A DNA stretch of 64,000 bases from Vibrio lentus (lineage in GTDB: Bacteria > Pseudomonadota > Gammaproteobacteria > Enterobacterales > Vibrionaceae): assembly GCF_030409755.1 (NCBI RefSeq), contig NZ_JAUFQE010000001.1:186001-250000 (forward strand), in the 5' to 3' direction. Shown one piece after another: positions 44,631-53,404 of this stretch. The translations under genes and the position numbers were made by a program. Under the pieces are notes generated by a model. It was not told where the DNA came from and made no database searches. It saw only the letters and a program-made list of their open reading frames with translations. Numbering within the stretch: the stretch's first letter is position 1; each line of letters begins with the position of its first letter.

Positions 44631-45305
44631 ATGAAATATGCACCAAGTGTGGGTGTGAAGTTCCATGAAGATGGAAGCGTAAGAACATTCCCTGGCAATA
44701 CTTTTATTTGTCACCTTGATCAATCGTTGCCTTTGATTGACGAATTACGTTGGGCGCAAGACCAACTTAAATCGATGAATTGTGGTGACAAATTTTCTTT
44801 CTTGCCTATTTCAAGTATGCACATGACGGTATTTGAAGGGGTTTGCGATCAAATTCGCGAAGCGCATAAGTGGACATCGAAACTAGACCTAGCTGCTGAT
44901 CTTTCGGAAACAACCGACTTGTTCGCGACTGAAGCAAGCCAAGTCGGTGCGCAAGGCGGTTTTGAAATGATGTATGACTACGTTTACAACTGCCCGATTG
45001 GCGGTACTGCGATTCGTATTAAACCCGCGAACGAGCAGTCTACTCAAGCTCTTAAGCAGTGTCGTGAAGCGCTAAAAGCCGCCACCGGTATCAATATGCC
45101 TGATTTCGATGACTATCACTTCCATATAACGTTGAGCTACCGCGTGATAGAGTTGGAAGAGCAAGATAAGATTGAACTACAGCAGACAGCGAAGCGCGTT
45201 GGTGAGCGTCTAGCTCAATCGTTTGGCTCTTTGATTCATGGTCCTGTAGAGTTTTGTACTTTCCAAGACATGTTCAAATTTACTCCTGTTATCAAACTAT
45301 CGTAG
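44631..45305 (+). CDS. 2H phosphoesterase-like protein (DUF1868)
   Basis: 224 residues. Two H-x-T motifs 100 residues apart, SSMHMTVFEGV and YHFHITLSYR, form the active site of the 2H (LigT-like) phosphoesterase fold. The N-terminal VGVKFHEDGSVRTFPGNTFIC is the DUF1868 pattern. 2H enzymes open 2',3'-cyclic phosphates or cleave related phosphodiesters. It is 21 bases after the ROK gene, same strand, so it probably belongs to the same uptake/cleavage system. Confidence 0.85.
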   Translation: MKYAPSVGVKFHEDGSVRTFPGNTFICHLDQSLPLIDELRWAQDQLKSMNCGDKFSFLPISSMHMTVFEGVCDQIREAHKWTSKLDLAADLSETTDLFATEASQVGAQGGFEMMYDYVYNCPIGGTAIRIKPANEQSTQALKQCREALKAATGINMPDFDDYHFHITLSYRVIELEEQDKIELQQTAKRVGERLAQSFGSLIHGPVEFCTFQDMFKFTPVIKLS

Positions 45306-45345
45306 TTTTAGGTATAAATAATCACTAAGATCTTTATCTGATTCG

Positions 45346-45383
45346 AGCTCATGCGCCGTTAATACTGCACATGAGCTTTTTTG
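45346..45383 (+). terminator. Terminator after the 2H phosphoesterase gene
   Basis: AGCTCATG (45346-45353), 16-base loop, CATGAGCT (45370-45377), then TTTTT. Confidence 0.75.
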
Positions 45384-45518
45384 TTTTTGAGTGTAATTGG
45401 TGGGCTGAAAGCACTTACAATATAAGACTGTATACATTAATCGGGCATGGTCATTTACTTGTTTTAAGATTACACTGCGCCCAATATTTCAGAAGTACAT
45501 ACTTAGGTAGAGGTCACC

Positions 45519-46067
45519 ATGGACCAAGAACATTACGAAGACGCTGATTACGAAGGCCAAGAGCTTGGCGAAGAAGGCGAAGAGATTGAGATTGAAGCAA
45601 TTGGTATTGATGTTTCATCACAGCCAATCGAACTCTACAAAGTGTTTAAAATTGCTAACTTAGTGAGTGGTGGCGGTGAAGCTAAACACATCATCTCTGA
45701 AGGCTACGTAGCGGTAAATGGTGAGCTGGAAACGCGTAAGCGTCGTAAAATGTACGATGGCGACTTCTTTGAATTCAACCAAGAGTACTATGTAGTGGTG
45801 TGCGATCAGCCAGTACAAGAAGAATCAGACAAGCCGAAAAAGAAAGAAGCGCCTAAAAAAGATAACAAGGCGAAGAAAGGTCAGTCTAAAAAGGATTCTA
45901 AGAAGAAAGAATCTAAGAAAAGCAAAGCAGAAATGCTAAGCGCAACGGCTGAACCGAAGAAAGAGAAAAAAGAGAAGAAGAAAGAAAACAAACCGAAAAA
46001 GAAAGCGGATACGCCTAAGCCACAACGTGACGACAAAAGCGGCCGTAACTCTATCGAGTTTTTCTAA
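45519..46067 (+). CDS. S4-domain RNA-binding protein with acidic head and lysine-rich tail
   Basis: 182 residues in three parts. Residues 1-30 are strongly acidic (YEDADYEGQELGEEGEEIEI). Residues ~35-100 are a YbcJ-like S4 domain: IELYKVFKIANLVSGGGEAK, HIISEGYVAVNGELETRKRR and KMYDGDFFEF. Residues ~105-182 are a disordered lysine-rich tail (KPKKKEAPKKDNKAKKG and similar). E. coli YbcJ is only the S4 part (about 70 residues), so head and tail are additions. It probably binds structured RNA such as rRNA. It is a single gene with its own terminator. Confidence 0.85.
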   Translation: MDQEHYEDADYEGQELGEEGEEIEIEAIGIDVSSQPIELYKVFKIANLVSGGGEAKHIISEGYVAVNGELETRKRRKMYDGDFFEFNQEYYVVVCDQPVQEESDKPKKKEAPKKDNKAKKGQSKKDSKKKESKKSKAEMLSATAEPKKEKKEKKKENKPKKKADTPKPQRDDKSGRNSIEFF

Positions 46068-46167
46068 ACTACAGCGCTAAACTGCTGCTCTAAGACTATT
46101 CGCTTAGAACTATTCATTTGAAAACCAAGCAACGTTAAACCTCGGTTTTACGTTAAGCAGATATCAA

Positions 46168-46195
46168 AAGGCTCACTATCTAGTGAGCCTTTTTT
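46168..46195. terminator. Bidirectional terminator between the S4 gene and the NTF2-like genes
   Basis: AAAAGGCTCACTA, loop TC, TAGTGAGCCTTTTTT: an 11-13 bp stem serving both converging units. Confidence 0.88.
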
Positions 46196-46264
46196 GTCGC
46201 TGAGACTTATGGGGCAAGCGTTATAGTTAAGCCGTTATCTTACCAAAAGCGTTGTTATTCCATT

Positions 46265-47218
46265 CTACCCAGTGTGTTGGATAATTTGTTTCCAAATAGC
46301 CAGTTCGTCGTAAAGCACATATTCACGGCGCAGCCCCCAAGGGCCGAACTCTGCATGACACGCTCCCATGATGTAAACCTCGGCTCCAGTCGGCTGACCA
46401 AACGCACCATAACCTTCGTGTTTACCTTGCAGCGACCATCGGATGGCTGCACGTGGAGACATCATGTCGTCTTCAAGACCAATACGGTGGTGAATCTTAA
46501 ACTCTGCATTTGGGAAAGAAGAACGTAATTGAACCCAAAAGTGGTCGATCTCAGAATGTGACAGGGCAGATTGGCCGCCTGCATATTCTCCAATACAAGC
46601 ACGATCGTATTCTTGGGGAATCACACTCAGCTGAGCGTTCATTATGGCGCGTAAGATTTCTTCGTACTTGCGCCCCCATTGGTTGTCATTACCAACACCT
46701 AAGTACGGACCTTGTTGGTCGCATGCAGGGGTGAATACCGGTTGGCACTTGTCGATTCCACCGCTTTGGTCGATCAAATGTTGCGTGTAAGCCTTTGGTG
46801 TATAACCGAGTTGTCTTGCGATTGAACCTTGATCTCGGATGAGCCATTCATCGTTGATTTGGTTATTAATGGCGTGACAGTCCGCAATGATTCTAAATTT
46901 AAGCTTGGTGCCGGTTTCTTTGTCGGTTGCTGTCGAAATAATACGGTGTGACGACAGCATGCCTTGTTCTGGCGAACCGCTCCAAATCACATCTTCGCCA
47001 AACAGGGTTCGGTCTGGATATTGAGCAAGCACTGCCAAAGTCGCGTTTATCACGTCTTTGTTGCCGACAGCGATGCCTTGAGGGGTTCTTACTACGATAT
47101 CTTCAGAGTAATAGTCATGTAGGGTGTGTAAGCCACGATCTTCCCAGATCTCTTTGGTAATGCCTAATATGTAATCGGGGAAATTTTGCCACTTTGGGGC
47201 AAATCCAGTCATAGTCAT
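46265..47218 (-). CDS. NTF2/SnoaL-like protein, two tandem domains (third of three)
   Basis: 317 residues with two NTF2-like cone-fold repeats: domain 1 DYILGITKEIWEDRGLHTLH then YYSEDIVVRTPQGIAVGNKD; domain 2 EEILRAIMNAQLSVIPQEYD then HIDHFWVQLRSSFPNAEF-like strands with RIGLEDDMMSPRAAIRWSLQ. SnoaL-type proteins can be small isomerases, dehydratases or binding proteins; no catalytic Asp/His dyad can be assigned by eye. It is the last gene of a seven-gene minus-strand operon led by a sugar-type ABC importer. AAGGATAGAACA precedes ATG. Confidence 0.82.
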   Translation of the reverse strand: MTMTGFAPKWQNFPDYILGITKEIWEDRGLHTLHDYYSEDIVVRTPQGIAVGNKDVINATLAVLAQYPDRTLFGEDVIWSGSPEQGMLSSHRIISTATDKETGTKLKFRIIADCHAINNQINDEWLIRDQGSIARQLGYTPKAYTQHLIDQSGGIDKCQPVFTPACDQQGPYLGVGNDNQWGRKYEEILRAIMNAQLSVIPQEYDRACIGEYAGGQSALSHSEIDHFWVQLRSSFPNAEFKIHHRIGLEDDMMSPRAAIRWSLQGKHEGYGAFGQPTGAEVYIMGACHAEFGPWGLRREYVLYDELAIWKQIIQHTG

Positions 47219-47290
47219 TGTTCTATCCTTGATGTTACTTTCTCGTGGCGAGCCTAAGCTAAAGCCTGACTCACTCGTTTAATTATGTGT

Positions 47291-48304
47291 TTAACGCTCA
47301 AACTGACGATAGCGCGCTTTGTTGATTTCTTTCATTCTCGCAAAAACATCCACGCCGAGCTGGTGGTAGACGTCGAGCAGATCGACCAACACCCAGTTTT
47401 CTCGAATTTTGTCCCCTTCAACTCGCCAGAAGTCGAGGCTTCGCATCGTGATGTTTTGATTGGATGGCGCGATACCAAGCCAACCACTGCCTGATACTGT
47501 CATCTCCATTCCTGGCCACGCGGTAAAGGCAACGTAGTTGTTGTCAGCAAACAAGTATCCATTACCTTCTTTGGTTCGGCGATCGGGCAGGGCATTTAAA
47601 AATGGTATTTGATGCCAATTTCTAAACCCAGAGATTCCCCGACCGGTTCCGATACCAGAAGGTCCGTACCAACTCATTTTAGGGTGCCAGAAAGCGTCGA
47701 GGTTCATGGCTTCCACACCGCCTTGAGCGTGCTTTGATAAACCGTTCAGCATTTCTGCCACTATGGTTAAGCTTGTATCAGCCTGTGTTGCATTTGTTCG
47801 TCCTACGATGCCGTCCAATGTTGCAGGAGCCGGTGGGTGCCATTCTCTACCAAGGCTTGGTGTCATCGGCCACGCATTTGCCTGCATCATTAGTTCAGGA
47901 ATATCCCAGAGTGCTTGAACTTCGACTACCTTGCCGGATTCAAATCGATAGAACTCATGAAAGCGCATAGAGACTTGATGTCCGGTTGGCGGGATATCAA
48001 GCCAAGGTTCCAGAAAGCGACCCGTGTAATAGCCAGCACAACCTACCCATTGTTGCCCGTTTGCCTCGCCACCCATGGATATGTAGGTGCGCTTTTCTAG
48101 ATCAGGTATCGCGTGCAGCAAGGGTTGATAAAGATCAGATATCAGCGATTGTTTATTGGCAAGTTGTTCGAATGGATAGCCATATTGGAGCGTTGCTGTA
48201 TCACTGATTAACTCATCCAGTTCGCTTTCAACGGCTGAGAGCTCAAAGTCATACATAACATTATTGAGCGCACGAATGCGCTCTTTATTGTCAGAATTGG
48301 ACAT
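47291..48304 (-). CDS. NTF2/SnoaL-like protein, two tandem domains (second of three)
   Basis: 337 residues from ATG 48304 with GAGG six bases before it; a TTG one codon earlier is part of the spacer. Two NTF2-like halves: residues ~1-150 (YTGRFLEPWLDIPPTGHQVS, MRFHEFYRFESGKVVEVQAL) and ~165-335 (MLNGLSKHAQGGVEAMNLDA, FWHPKMSWYGPSGIGTGRGI, WRVEGDKIRENWVLVDLLDV). GxGRGISGFRNWHQIPFL also occurs in polyketide-cyclase-like SnoaL proteins. It is nine bases after the first NTF2-like gene. Confidence 0.82.
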   Translation of the reverse strand: MSNSDNKERIRALNNVMYDFELSAVESELDELISDTATLQYGYPFEQLANKQSLISDLYQPLLHAIPDLEKRTYISMGGEANGQQWVGCAGYYTGRFLEPWLDIPPTGHQVSMRFHEFYRFESGKVVEVQALWDIPELMMQANAWPMTPSLGREWHPPAPATLDGIVGRTNATQADTSLTIVAEMLNGLSKHAQGGVEAMNLDAFWHPKMSWYGPSGIGTGRGISGFRNWHQIPFLNALPDRRTKEGNGYLFADNNYVAFTAWPGMEMTVSGSGWLGIAPSNQNITMRSLDFWRVEGDKIRENWVLVDLLDVYHQLGVDVFARMKEINKARYRQFER

Positions 48305-48313
48305 CAACCACCT

Positions 48314-48883
48314 CTAACGTTCTTGGTAAAGAGGGTTGTTTTTGGAGTCTTTGTTTTCCCAACCATGACCAGAGAAAGCATCGACACCTAATTGAGCCAT
48401 AACGGCAGGGAAATCGACCATTACATAGTTGTCGACTATCTTGCCGTCGACTACTTTCCAGAAATCCATGTAGCGGATAATCACTTTCTTACCGGTTGCT
48501 TCAATTCCCATAAATGGACCAGAATGAATCGCCTCTTGGCGGCCAAACGCTGCACACCATTCACCTTGGGTTAGGCGAGCCTCATCAATACAAACCTTGT
48601 CTGAAAACGCGGCTTGGAAAGGGCGCTGCCAGTTTTCTTGGAACTCCTGTAGGTTGTCTTTGAAGCCGCAACCTGCGTTACCCATCCAACGGAAGCTTTC
48701 AGCAAAAAAGCGTCCCATGTTGTCGATATCGTGGTCGTTGAGTCCATCGACCATTGAATCGATCACATGCAGAGTTTCATCGGTTTTGGTCAGGTCGTTA
48801 TTATTAGTTAGCGCTCCTTGCTCAGGGCGAGGTGACATGGGTGCAGTATCTGGCGTTGTTGGGTGTTCACATGTGTGTGTCAT
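48314..48883 (-). CDS. NTF2/SnoaL-like protein, single domain (first of three)
   Basis: 189 residues from ATG 48883 with GGAG before it; the frame is open 12 codons further, into the permease gene. One NTF2-like domain: IDSMVDGLNDHDIDNMGRFF, ESFRWMGNAGCGFKDNLQEF, SGPFMGIEATGKKVIIRYMD and FWKVVDGKIVDNYVMVDFPA. The C-terminal VDFPAVMAQLGVDAF resembles the end of the second NTF2 protein (VDLLDVYHQLGVDVF), so the two share ancestry. It follows the permease gene by 13 bases. Confidence 0.82.
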   Translation of the reverse strand: MTHTCEHPTTPDTAPMSPRPEQGALTNNNDLTKTDETLHVIDSMVDGLNDHDIDNMGRFFAESFRWMGNAGCGFKDNLQEFQENWQRPFQAAFSDKVCIDEARLTQGEWCAAFGRQEAIHSGPFMGIEATGKKVIIRYMDFWKVVDGKIVDNYVMVDFPAVMAQLGVDAFSGHGWENKDSKNNPLYQER

Positions 48884-48896
48884 TAGTAATCTCCTT

Positions 48897-49727
48897 TTAT
48901 CCTTTAACAGCGCCGGCAACCAAGCCTGATACGATCTTTTTCTGGAAGAAAATGATCAGCGCGACGATCGGTAATGTGATTGAAACTGCACCTGCAGCGG
49001 TCATAGACCAGTATTTAATGTCATCGGCACCAAACTGCGATATCGCAACTGGCATCGTTGCTGCATTTGTTGCGGTTAACGTCAGTGGAATTAAGAATTC
49101 GTTGTAAGCCAATAGGAAAGTGAACAAGCCTGTCGTGATAATACCCGGCCACATTACAGGGACGATCGCTTTAGCAAAGGCTTGGAATTGATTACACCCA
49201 TCCATCATCGCCGACTCTTCTAGCTCTTTAGGAATGTTCATGAAGAACGAACGCATCATCCAGATAGTGAAAGGTTGGTTAATTGCGACCAGCACTAGGA
49301 TTAACACGATGTGCGTATCGTAAAGCCCAACCATACGGGTGAACTCGTAGTAGGGAATTAAGAACACGGTATGGGGCAGTGAACGGAACACCAACGCCAG
49401 CATCAGTAACCAGAAGCCCAATTTACCTGGGTAGCGAGCTAACGCGTAACCCGCAAAACAACCGATGCTCAGTGAAATCACCACCACACCCAGCGTAACG
49501 ATAACGGAGTTAATCAAGAATTCACTGAATCCGAACTCTAGCCATAAGTTGGCATAGTTCATTGCGGTGGGTTCGAACACCCAAACTGGTGGATTAGAAA
49601 ACGCATCAACCGGTGTTTTAATGGACGTCATAATGGTCCAGAAAAATGGAAAGGCGCAAAACAGAACCCACAAGCCCATGATTCCATACACCATTATCTT
49701 TTGAATATTTAGGTTACTTGGGTTCAT
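48897..49727 (-). CDS. Sugar-type ABC transporter permease (MalG/UgpE-like)
   Basis: 276 residues, six membrane helices. N-terminal MGLWVLFCAFPFFWTIMTSIK and the EAA loop LEESAMMDGCNQFQAFAKAI are of the CUT1 carbohydrate class. It overlaps the preceding permease by four bases (ATGA). It forms the channel with that permease. The co-transcribed NTF2-like genes follow. Confidence 0.92.
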   Translation of the reverse strand: MNPSNLNIQKIMVYGIMGLWVLFCAFPFFWTIMTSIKTPVDAFSNPPVWVFEPTAMNYANLWLEFGFSEFLINSVIVTLGVVVISLSIGCFAGYALARYPGKLGFWLLMLALVFRSLPHTVFLIPYYEFTRMVGLYDTHIVLILVLVAINQPFTIWMMRSFFMNIPKELEESAMMDGCNQFQAFAKAIVPVMWPGIITTGLFTFLLAYNEFLIPLTLTATNAATMPVAISQFGADDIKYWSMTAAGAVSITLPIVALIIFFQKKIVSGLVAGAVKG

Positions 49728-50581
49728 GTGCGAATTCCTTTTTGCTCTTTATAAGTCAGGTATAAGAAAGGGATCAGTAGTACGAATATGCCTAGCATGG
49801 TTAATACTGAAACGGCGCTGCCTTTTGCCACAGCGTCTTGCACAATGCCAACGCGGTAGTTGTAGTACATAAGAGTCTCTGTCGCATTTAGGCCCCCCGT
49901 CATTACCGCAACGGAGTCAAACAAGCGGTAAGCATCCATGATACAAATCATCGAAATAAACAAAATGAGAGGCTGCAAAGCCGGTATCACAACATGTTTA
50001 ATCTGATCCCACTGATGTGCGCCATCCAGAACAGACGATTCCAACGTGTCTTGTGGTATCGCCTGTAAGCCAGCAAAGAACACGATCGCAGCGAACGGCG
50101 TTACTTGCCAAATACCGTAGAGGATGATTAAGGCGCGAGACTCAAACACATCGCTGAACCAGTACACTTGGATTCCAACTAGGTTTAATAGGTAAGTGAT
50201 GTAACCAAAGTCTTGGAACAACCATGAGAAGATCAAAGTACCTACCACAGGGGTTACCACGAATGGCAAAAGCGTCGCAGCCATAAAGAATCCGCGGACC
50301 TTCTGACTGAGTTTGTTCAGCGCTAGGGCGACAATAAAGCCTAGAACCAGCACACTGATGACGACGCAGACTGTGTAGATGAATGTAAACTCAAAGGCCG
50401 ACCAAAACGCGTCGTCTTGAAGGATATCGAAGTAGTTTTCGAAACCTACGTAGCGAAGTTCGCCTTTAAAGTTGAATCGGTTCAAAGACAGGTACAAAGT
50501 CATCACTAATGGTGCCGCCATGAGCAGCAACATTGAGGCGATAGACGGGCCTGAGAAACCGAGGAAATTACGTAAATTCAT
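49724..50581 (-). CDS. Sugar-type ABC transporter permease (MalF/UgpA-like)
   Basis: 285 residues, six helices. MLLLMAAPLVMTLYLSLNRF at the N-terminus; the coupling loop is LESSVLDGAHQWDQIKHVVI. It is nine bases after the binding-protein gene. CUT1 importers move oligosaccharides, polyols or glycerol phosphates; the substrate here is unknown. Confidence 0.92.
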   Translation of the reverse strand: MNLRNFLGFSGPSIASMLLLMAAPLVMTLYLSLNRFNFKGELRYVGFENYFDILQDDAFWSAFEFTFIYTVCVVISVLVLGFIVALALNKLSQKVRGFFMAATLLPFVVTPVVGTLIFSWLFQDFGYITYLLNLVGIQVYWFSDVFESRALIILYGIWQVTPFAAIVFFAGLQAIPQDTLESSVLDGAHQWDQIKHVVIPALQPLILFISMICIMDAYRLFDSVAVMTGGLNATETLMYYNYRVGIVQDAVAKGSAVSVLTMLGIFVLLIPFLYLTYKEQKGIRT

Positions 50582-50590
50582 GACTGCTCC

Positions 50591-51874
50591 TTAGTCAATG
50601 TAACCTTGTGCTCGCGCTTCTTTGTAATAGCCTTCCGCTGCTTCGTTCAGTGCGACTTCGATGCTAGTTCTTCCTCGTAATGCGTCAGGTAGCTTGTTGC
50701 CGATCTCTGTGTGCGCTAAACCGTAGTAACCCTCACTAGGGAAAGGTTTCGCGCCACGCTCAATCATCTCTGCAAGCGCACCCAAATAACGATATTGCTC
50801 ACCTTCTACTTGGTTTGCTGATTGACGAGACAAGAAAGCCAGTTCAGCCCCTTCTTTCATGTTTTCTTTGCTCATTGATTCCATCATGATCTTGAACACC
50901 AGTTCGCGGTCTGAATTCAGGCGATGCGGGAATACGTACCCATCCCAGAATATACTTGTAGCCGGTATGGTGGTGTTCTTATTCGCCGTTGGTGCCATTG
51001 AGTAGTTCACTTTACCAACCACTTTAGATACTTGATCGTTGTCCATCTCTGAAGCACGCGTTGCCCATACGTTACCCATAGCGGCTTTGTCTTGTTGGAA
51101 GTTCACCATCACTAAATCATTCGATAGAGACAGAGCATTCGGAGACATTAATGGCAGCAATGACTTAAGAATGTTTGCTGCTTCTACGCCTTTTTCGCCA
51201 TCAAATAGAGGCTTGCCGTCTTCATCAAAATATTGACCGCCTAAAGACAAATAGATGTTGGTGAATTCAGTCGCTAGGTTCCAACCTTTACCCATTGCTT
51301 GAGAAAGAGGGTAGTCGATGCCAGCTTTTTGAAGTGCTTGTCCCGTTGTGACGACTTCTTGATAGGTATGCGGTACTTCTAGGTTATGTTGGTCGAATAG
51401 ATCTTGGCGATAAAAGAACTCTTGCATGTTTAACTGGATTGGCAGCGCGTAGATTTCACCGTCGTGTCTTGCCAGATCCCATATGCTTGGTGGAATGTCT
51501 GCGAGGTTGTATTCATCCCAATATTTTTCAACGAGATCCGTGATTGGCTGGATCTGTTCTTTTAGTAAGAATTCGTGGTAGCTCTGAGCCGATACTTGGA
51601 TAACATCGTAAGGGGAATTACCACGACGGCTTGAAAGTACGATTCGTGCTTGCTCTTGAACTGCACTGCCACCAACCAGCTTGTTTTTGATTTCTAGCTT
51701 TGATGTCTCGCACTCTTTCATCTTATCTGAGAAGTGTTTTAGAACTGGGTAACTGTTCGATAGCAGGGAAATTTTGCCTTCTGCTTCTAGGTCGCCAAGG
51801 TCACAAGCGGCATAGCTTGGTGCCGATAAGATAGCGCCAGTACATATGGCGAGTAACGATAATGTTCTTTTCAT
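50591..51874 (-). CDS. Sugar-type ABC transporter substrate-binding protein
   Basis: 427 residues, with signal peptide MKRTLSLLAICTGAILSAPS (cleaved after SYA). SBP_bac_1 features: ISLLSNSYPVLKHFSDKMKE, RGNSPYDVIQVSAQSYHEFL, EIYALPIQLNMQEFFYRQDL, and FQQDKAAMGNVWATRASEMD. It captures the substrate in the periplasm. A 147-bp gap to the ATPase gene contains a 19-bp tandem repeat. Confidence 0.92.
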   Translation of the reverse strand: MKRTLSLLAICTGAILSAPSYAACDLGDLEAEGKISLLSNSYPVLKHFSDKMKECETSKLEIKNKLVGGSAVQEQARIVLSSRRGNSPYDVIQVSAQSYHEFLLKEQIQPITDLVEKYWDEYNLADIPPSIWDLARHDGEIYALPIQLNMQEFFYRQDLFDQHNLEVPHTYQEVVTTGQALQKAGIDYPLSQAMGKGWNLATEFTNIYLSLGGQYFDEDGKPLFDGEKGVEAANILKSLLPLMSPNALSLSNDLVMVNFQQDKAAMGNVWATRASEMDNDQVSKVVGKVNYSMAPTANKNTTIPATSIFWDGYVFPHRLNSDRELVFKIMMESMSKENMKEGAELAFLSRQSANQVEGEQYRYLGALAEMIERGAKPFPSEGYYGLAHTEIGNKLPDALRGRTSIEVALNEAAEGYYKEARAQGYID

Positions 51875-51947
51875 CTTTGGTAATCCTTTACTACGTAATT
51901 TATGTAGGTCATAACCATCGTGAGGGCTGTGTCAACGCGGTCAGGTT

Positions 51948-52009
51948 TTGCATGTTCACGACTGTCATTGCATGTTGACGACGGTATTGCATGTCAACGA
52001 CGGTATTGC
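51948..52009. repeat. Three-copy 19-20 bp tandem repeat between the ATPase and binding-protein genes
   Basis: Units start at 51948, 51968 and 51987, each beginning TTGCATGTTCACGAC, TTGCATGTTGACGAC or TTGCATGTCAACGAC, followed by a fourth TTGC. Two units also make an inverted repeat GTTGAC...GTCAAC. The array starts 13 bases after the ATPase stop codon on the minus strand. Confidence 0.75.
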
Positions 52010-52021
52010 TGATCTAAGTGA

Positions 52022-53107
52022 TTAAGCTGCTTGGATACAGCTGGTTGCTTGTTCGCGATAAATGCGTTGTTCAGATTCAGTATCGAAAAGGTAGGTATGA
52101 TCAAGGTTGAACTTAAAGCCCACGCGATCGCCCATTCCAACCGTACAATGCTTGTCTGTGCGACAAATAACGTAATGCTCATCAACCTGAACGGTAATCA
52201 GTGTGCATTCTCCGGTCATCTCAACGGAATAAACGTCGCCATAAAGATTACTTTCTTCAACGGGACACAAAGCCACGTCTTCAGGGCGCACTCCTAATGT
52301 CACAGCTGCATTGTCTGAGGTGTTAAATCCTTCAACTGAACAGCTAACGCCCGAGAATGTACCCGCAGACAGGCTGCCTTTAATGAAGTTCATACCCGGA
52401 GAGCCAATAAAACTCGCTACAAACAAACTTGCTGGGTTGTTGTAGATCTCTTTTGGTGTGTCCAATTGTTGAATTTTGCCTTGGTAAAGCACCGCAACAC
52501 GGTCCGCAAGCGTCATTGCCTCAATTTGGTCATGAGTTACGTAAACCGTCGTACGCTGAAATTCGTGGTGTAGGTTTTTAAGAAGGGCACGCATGGAAAC
52601 GCGTAGCTTCGCATCTAGGTTGGATAGGGGTTCGTCCATCAAGAACATACGAGGCTCACGAACGATTGCGCGAGCCAACGCAACACGTTGACGTTGACCA
52701 CCAGAAAGGGTCGCAGGCTTTCGGTCAAGTAGATGTTCTAGCTCAACACGCTTGGCTGCGCGCATAACACGATCATGCAGCTCGTCTTTTGGTACGCGTT
52801 GCATCTCAAGAGGGAAGGCTATGTTTCCGTACACGGTCTTTTGCGGGTATAGGCCGTAGCTTTGAAACACCATCGCAATATCACGATCTCTAGGATGAGT
52901 GTCGTTGACGTATTCACCATCAATGTAAACCTCACCTTCGCTTGGTGTATCAAGACCAGCGATCATTCGCATCGTCGTTGTTTTACCGCAGCCTGATGGG
53001 CCTAGTAAAACCAGAAACTCTTTGTCTTTGATTTCCAATGACAAGTCATTAATGGCGGTGAAATTGTCCCAGTACTTCTTAATGTTCTTGAGTGAAACTG
53101 ATGCCAT
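52022..53107 (-). CDS. Sugar-type ABC transporter ATPase (MalK/UgpC-like)
   Basis: 361 residues. Walker A GPSGCGKTTTMRMIAG, signature LSGGQRQRVALARAIV, Walker B RMFLMDEPLSNLD, switch histidine in TVYVTHDQIEAM, then a C-terminal OB/TOBE regulatory domain (LGVRPEDVALCPVEE). It is the first gene of the seven-gene operon. Its operator-like site lies 32 bases upstream. Confidence 0.93.
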   Translation of the reverse strand: MASVSLKNIKKYWDNFTAINDLSLEIKDKEFLVLLGPSGCGKTTTMRMIAGLDTPSEGEVYIDGEYVNDTHPRDRDIAMVFQSYGLYPQKTVYGNIAFPLEMQRVPKDELHDRVMRAAKRVELEHLLDRKPATLSGGQRQRVALARAIVREPRMFLMDEPLSNLDAKLRVSMRALLKNLHHEFQRTTVYVTHDQIEAMTLADRVAVLYQGKIQQLDTPKEIYNNPASLFVASFIGSPGMNFIKGSLSAGTFSGVSCSVEGFNTSDNAAVTLGVRPEDVALCPVEESNLYGDVYSVEMTGECTLITVQVDEHYVICRTDKHCTVGMGDRVGFKFNLDHTYLFDTESEQRIYREQATSCIQAA

Positions 53108-53138
53108 GATTTACTCCATCCATGTTTGAATTGGTTTT

Positions 53139-53152
53139 TGCATACGAATCCA
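53139..53152. promoter_or_regulatory. LacI-type operator upstream of the sugar ABC operon
   Basis: TGCATACGAATCCA, palindromic as TGSATWCGWATSCA with CG at the centre; identical to the site upstream of the TRAP operon. Confidence 0.72.
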
Positions 53153-53348
53153 TTTTGGCAAAAGAGAGATAAACAGCAACATATAATTAACAATTAATAC
53201 ATCTTCGTATCAATACTGTGTGAGGAGTCATATTAAGACTATTTGGTCATCTTGATTAGATAATAACCGGTTGACATTGCTCAAAGCTTGACCGGGTAAG
53301 GGGTTGGTGGATGATTTGGATAGGTATGCATTCTATAGGTGGAAATGA

Positions 53349-53372
53349 AAAGTGAGCCGATTGGCCCACTTT
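53349..53372 (-). terminator. Terminator of the TRAP operon
   Basis: On the minus strand AAAGTGGGCC, loop AATC, GGCTCACTTT (one G-U pair), followed by TCATTTCC. It lies 33 bases after the DctM stop. Confidence 0.65.
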
Positions 53373-53404
53373 ATGTTTATACAGATTGTTAACTTTGCTC
53401 TGTG

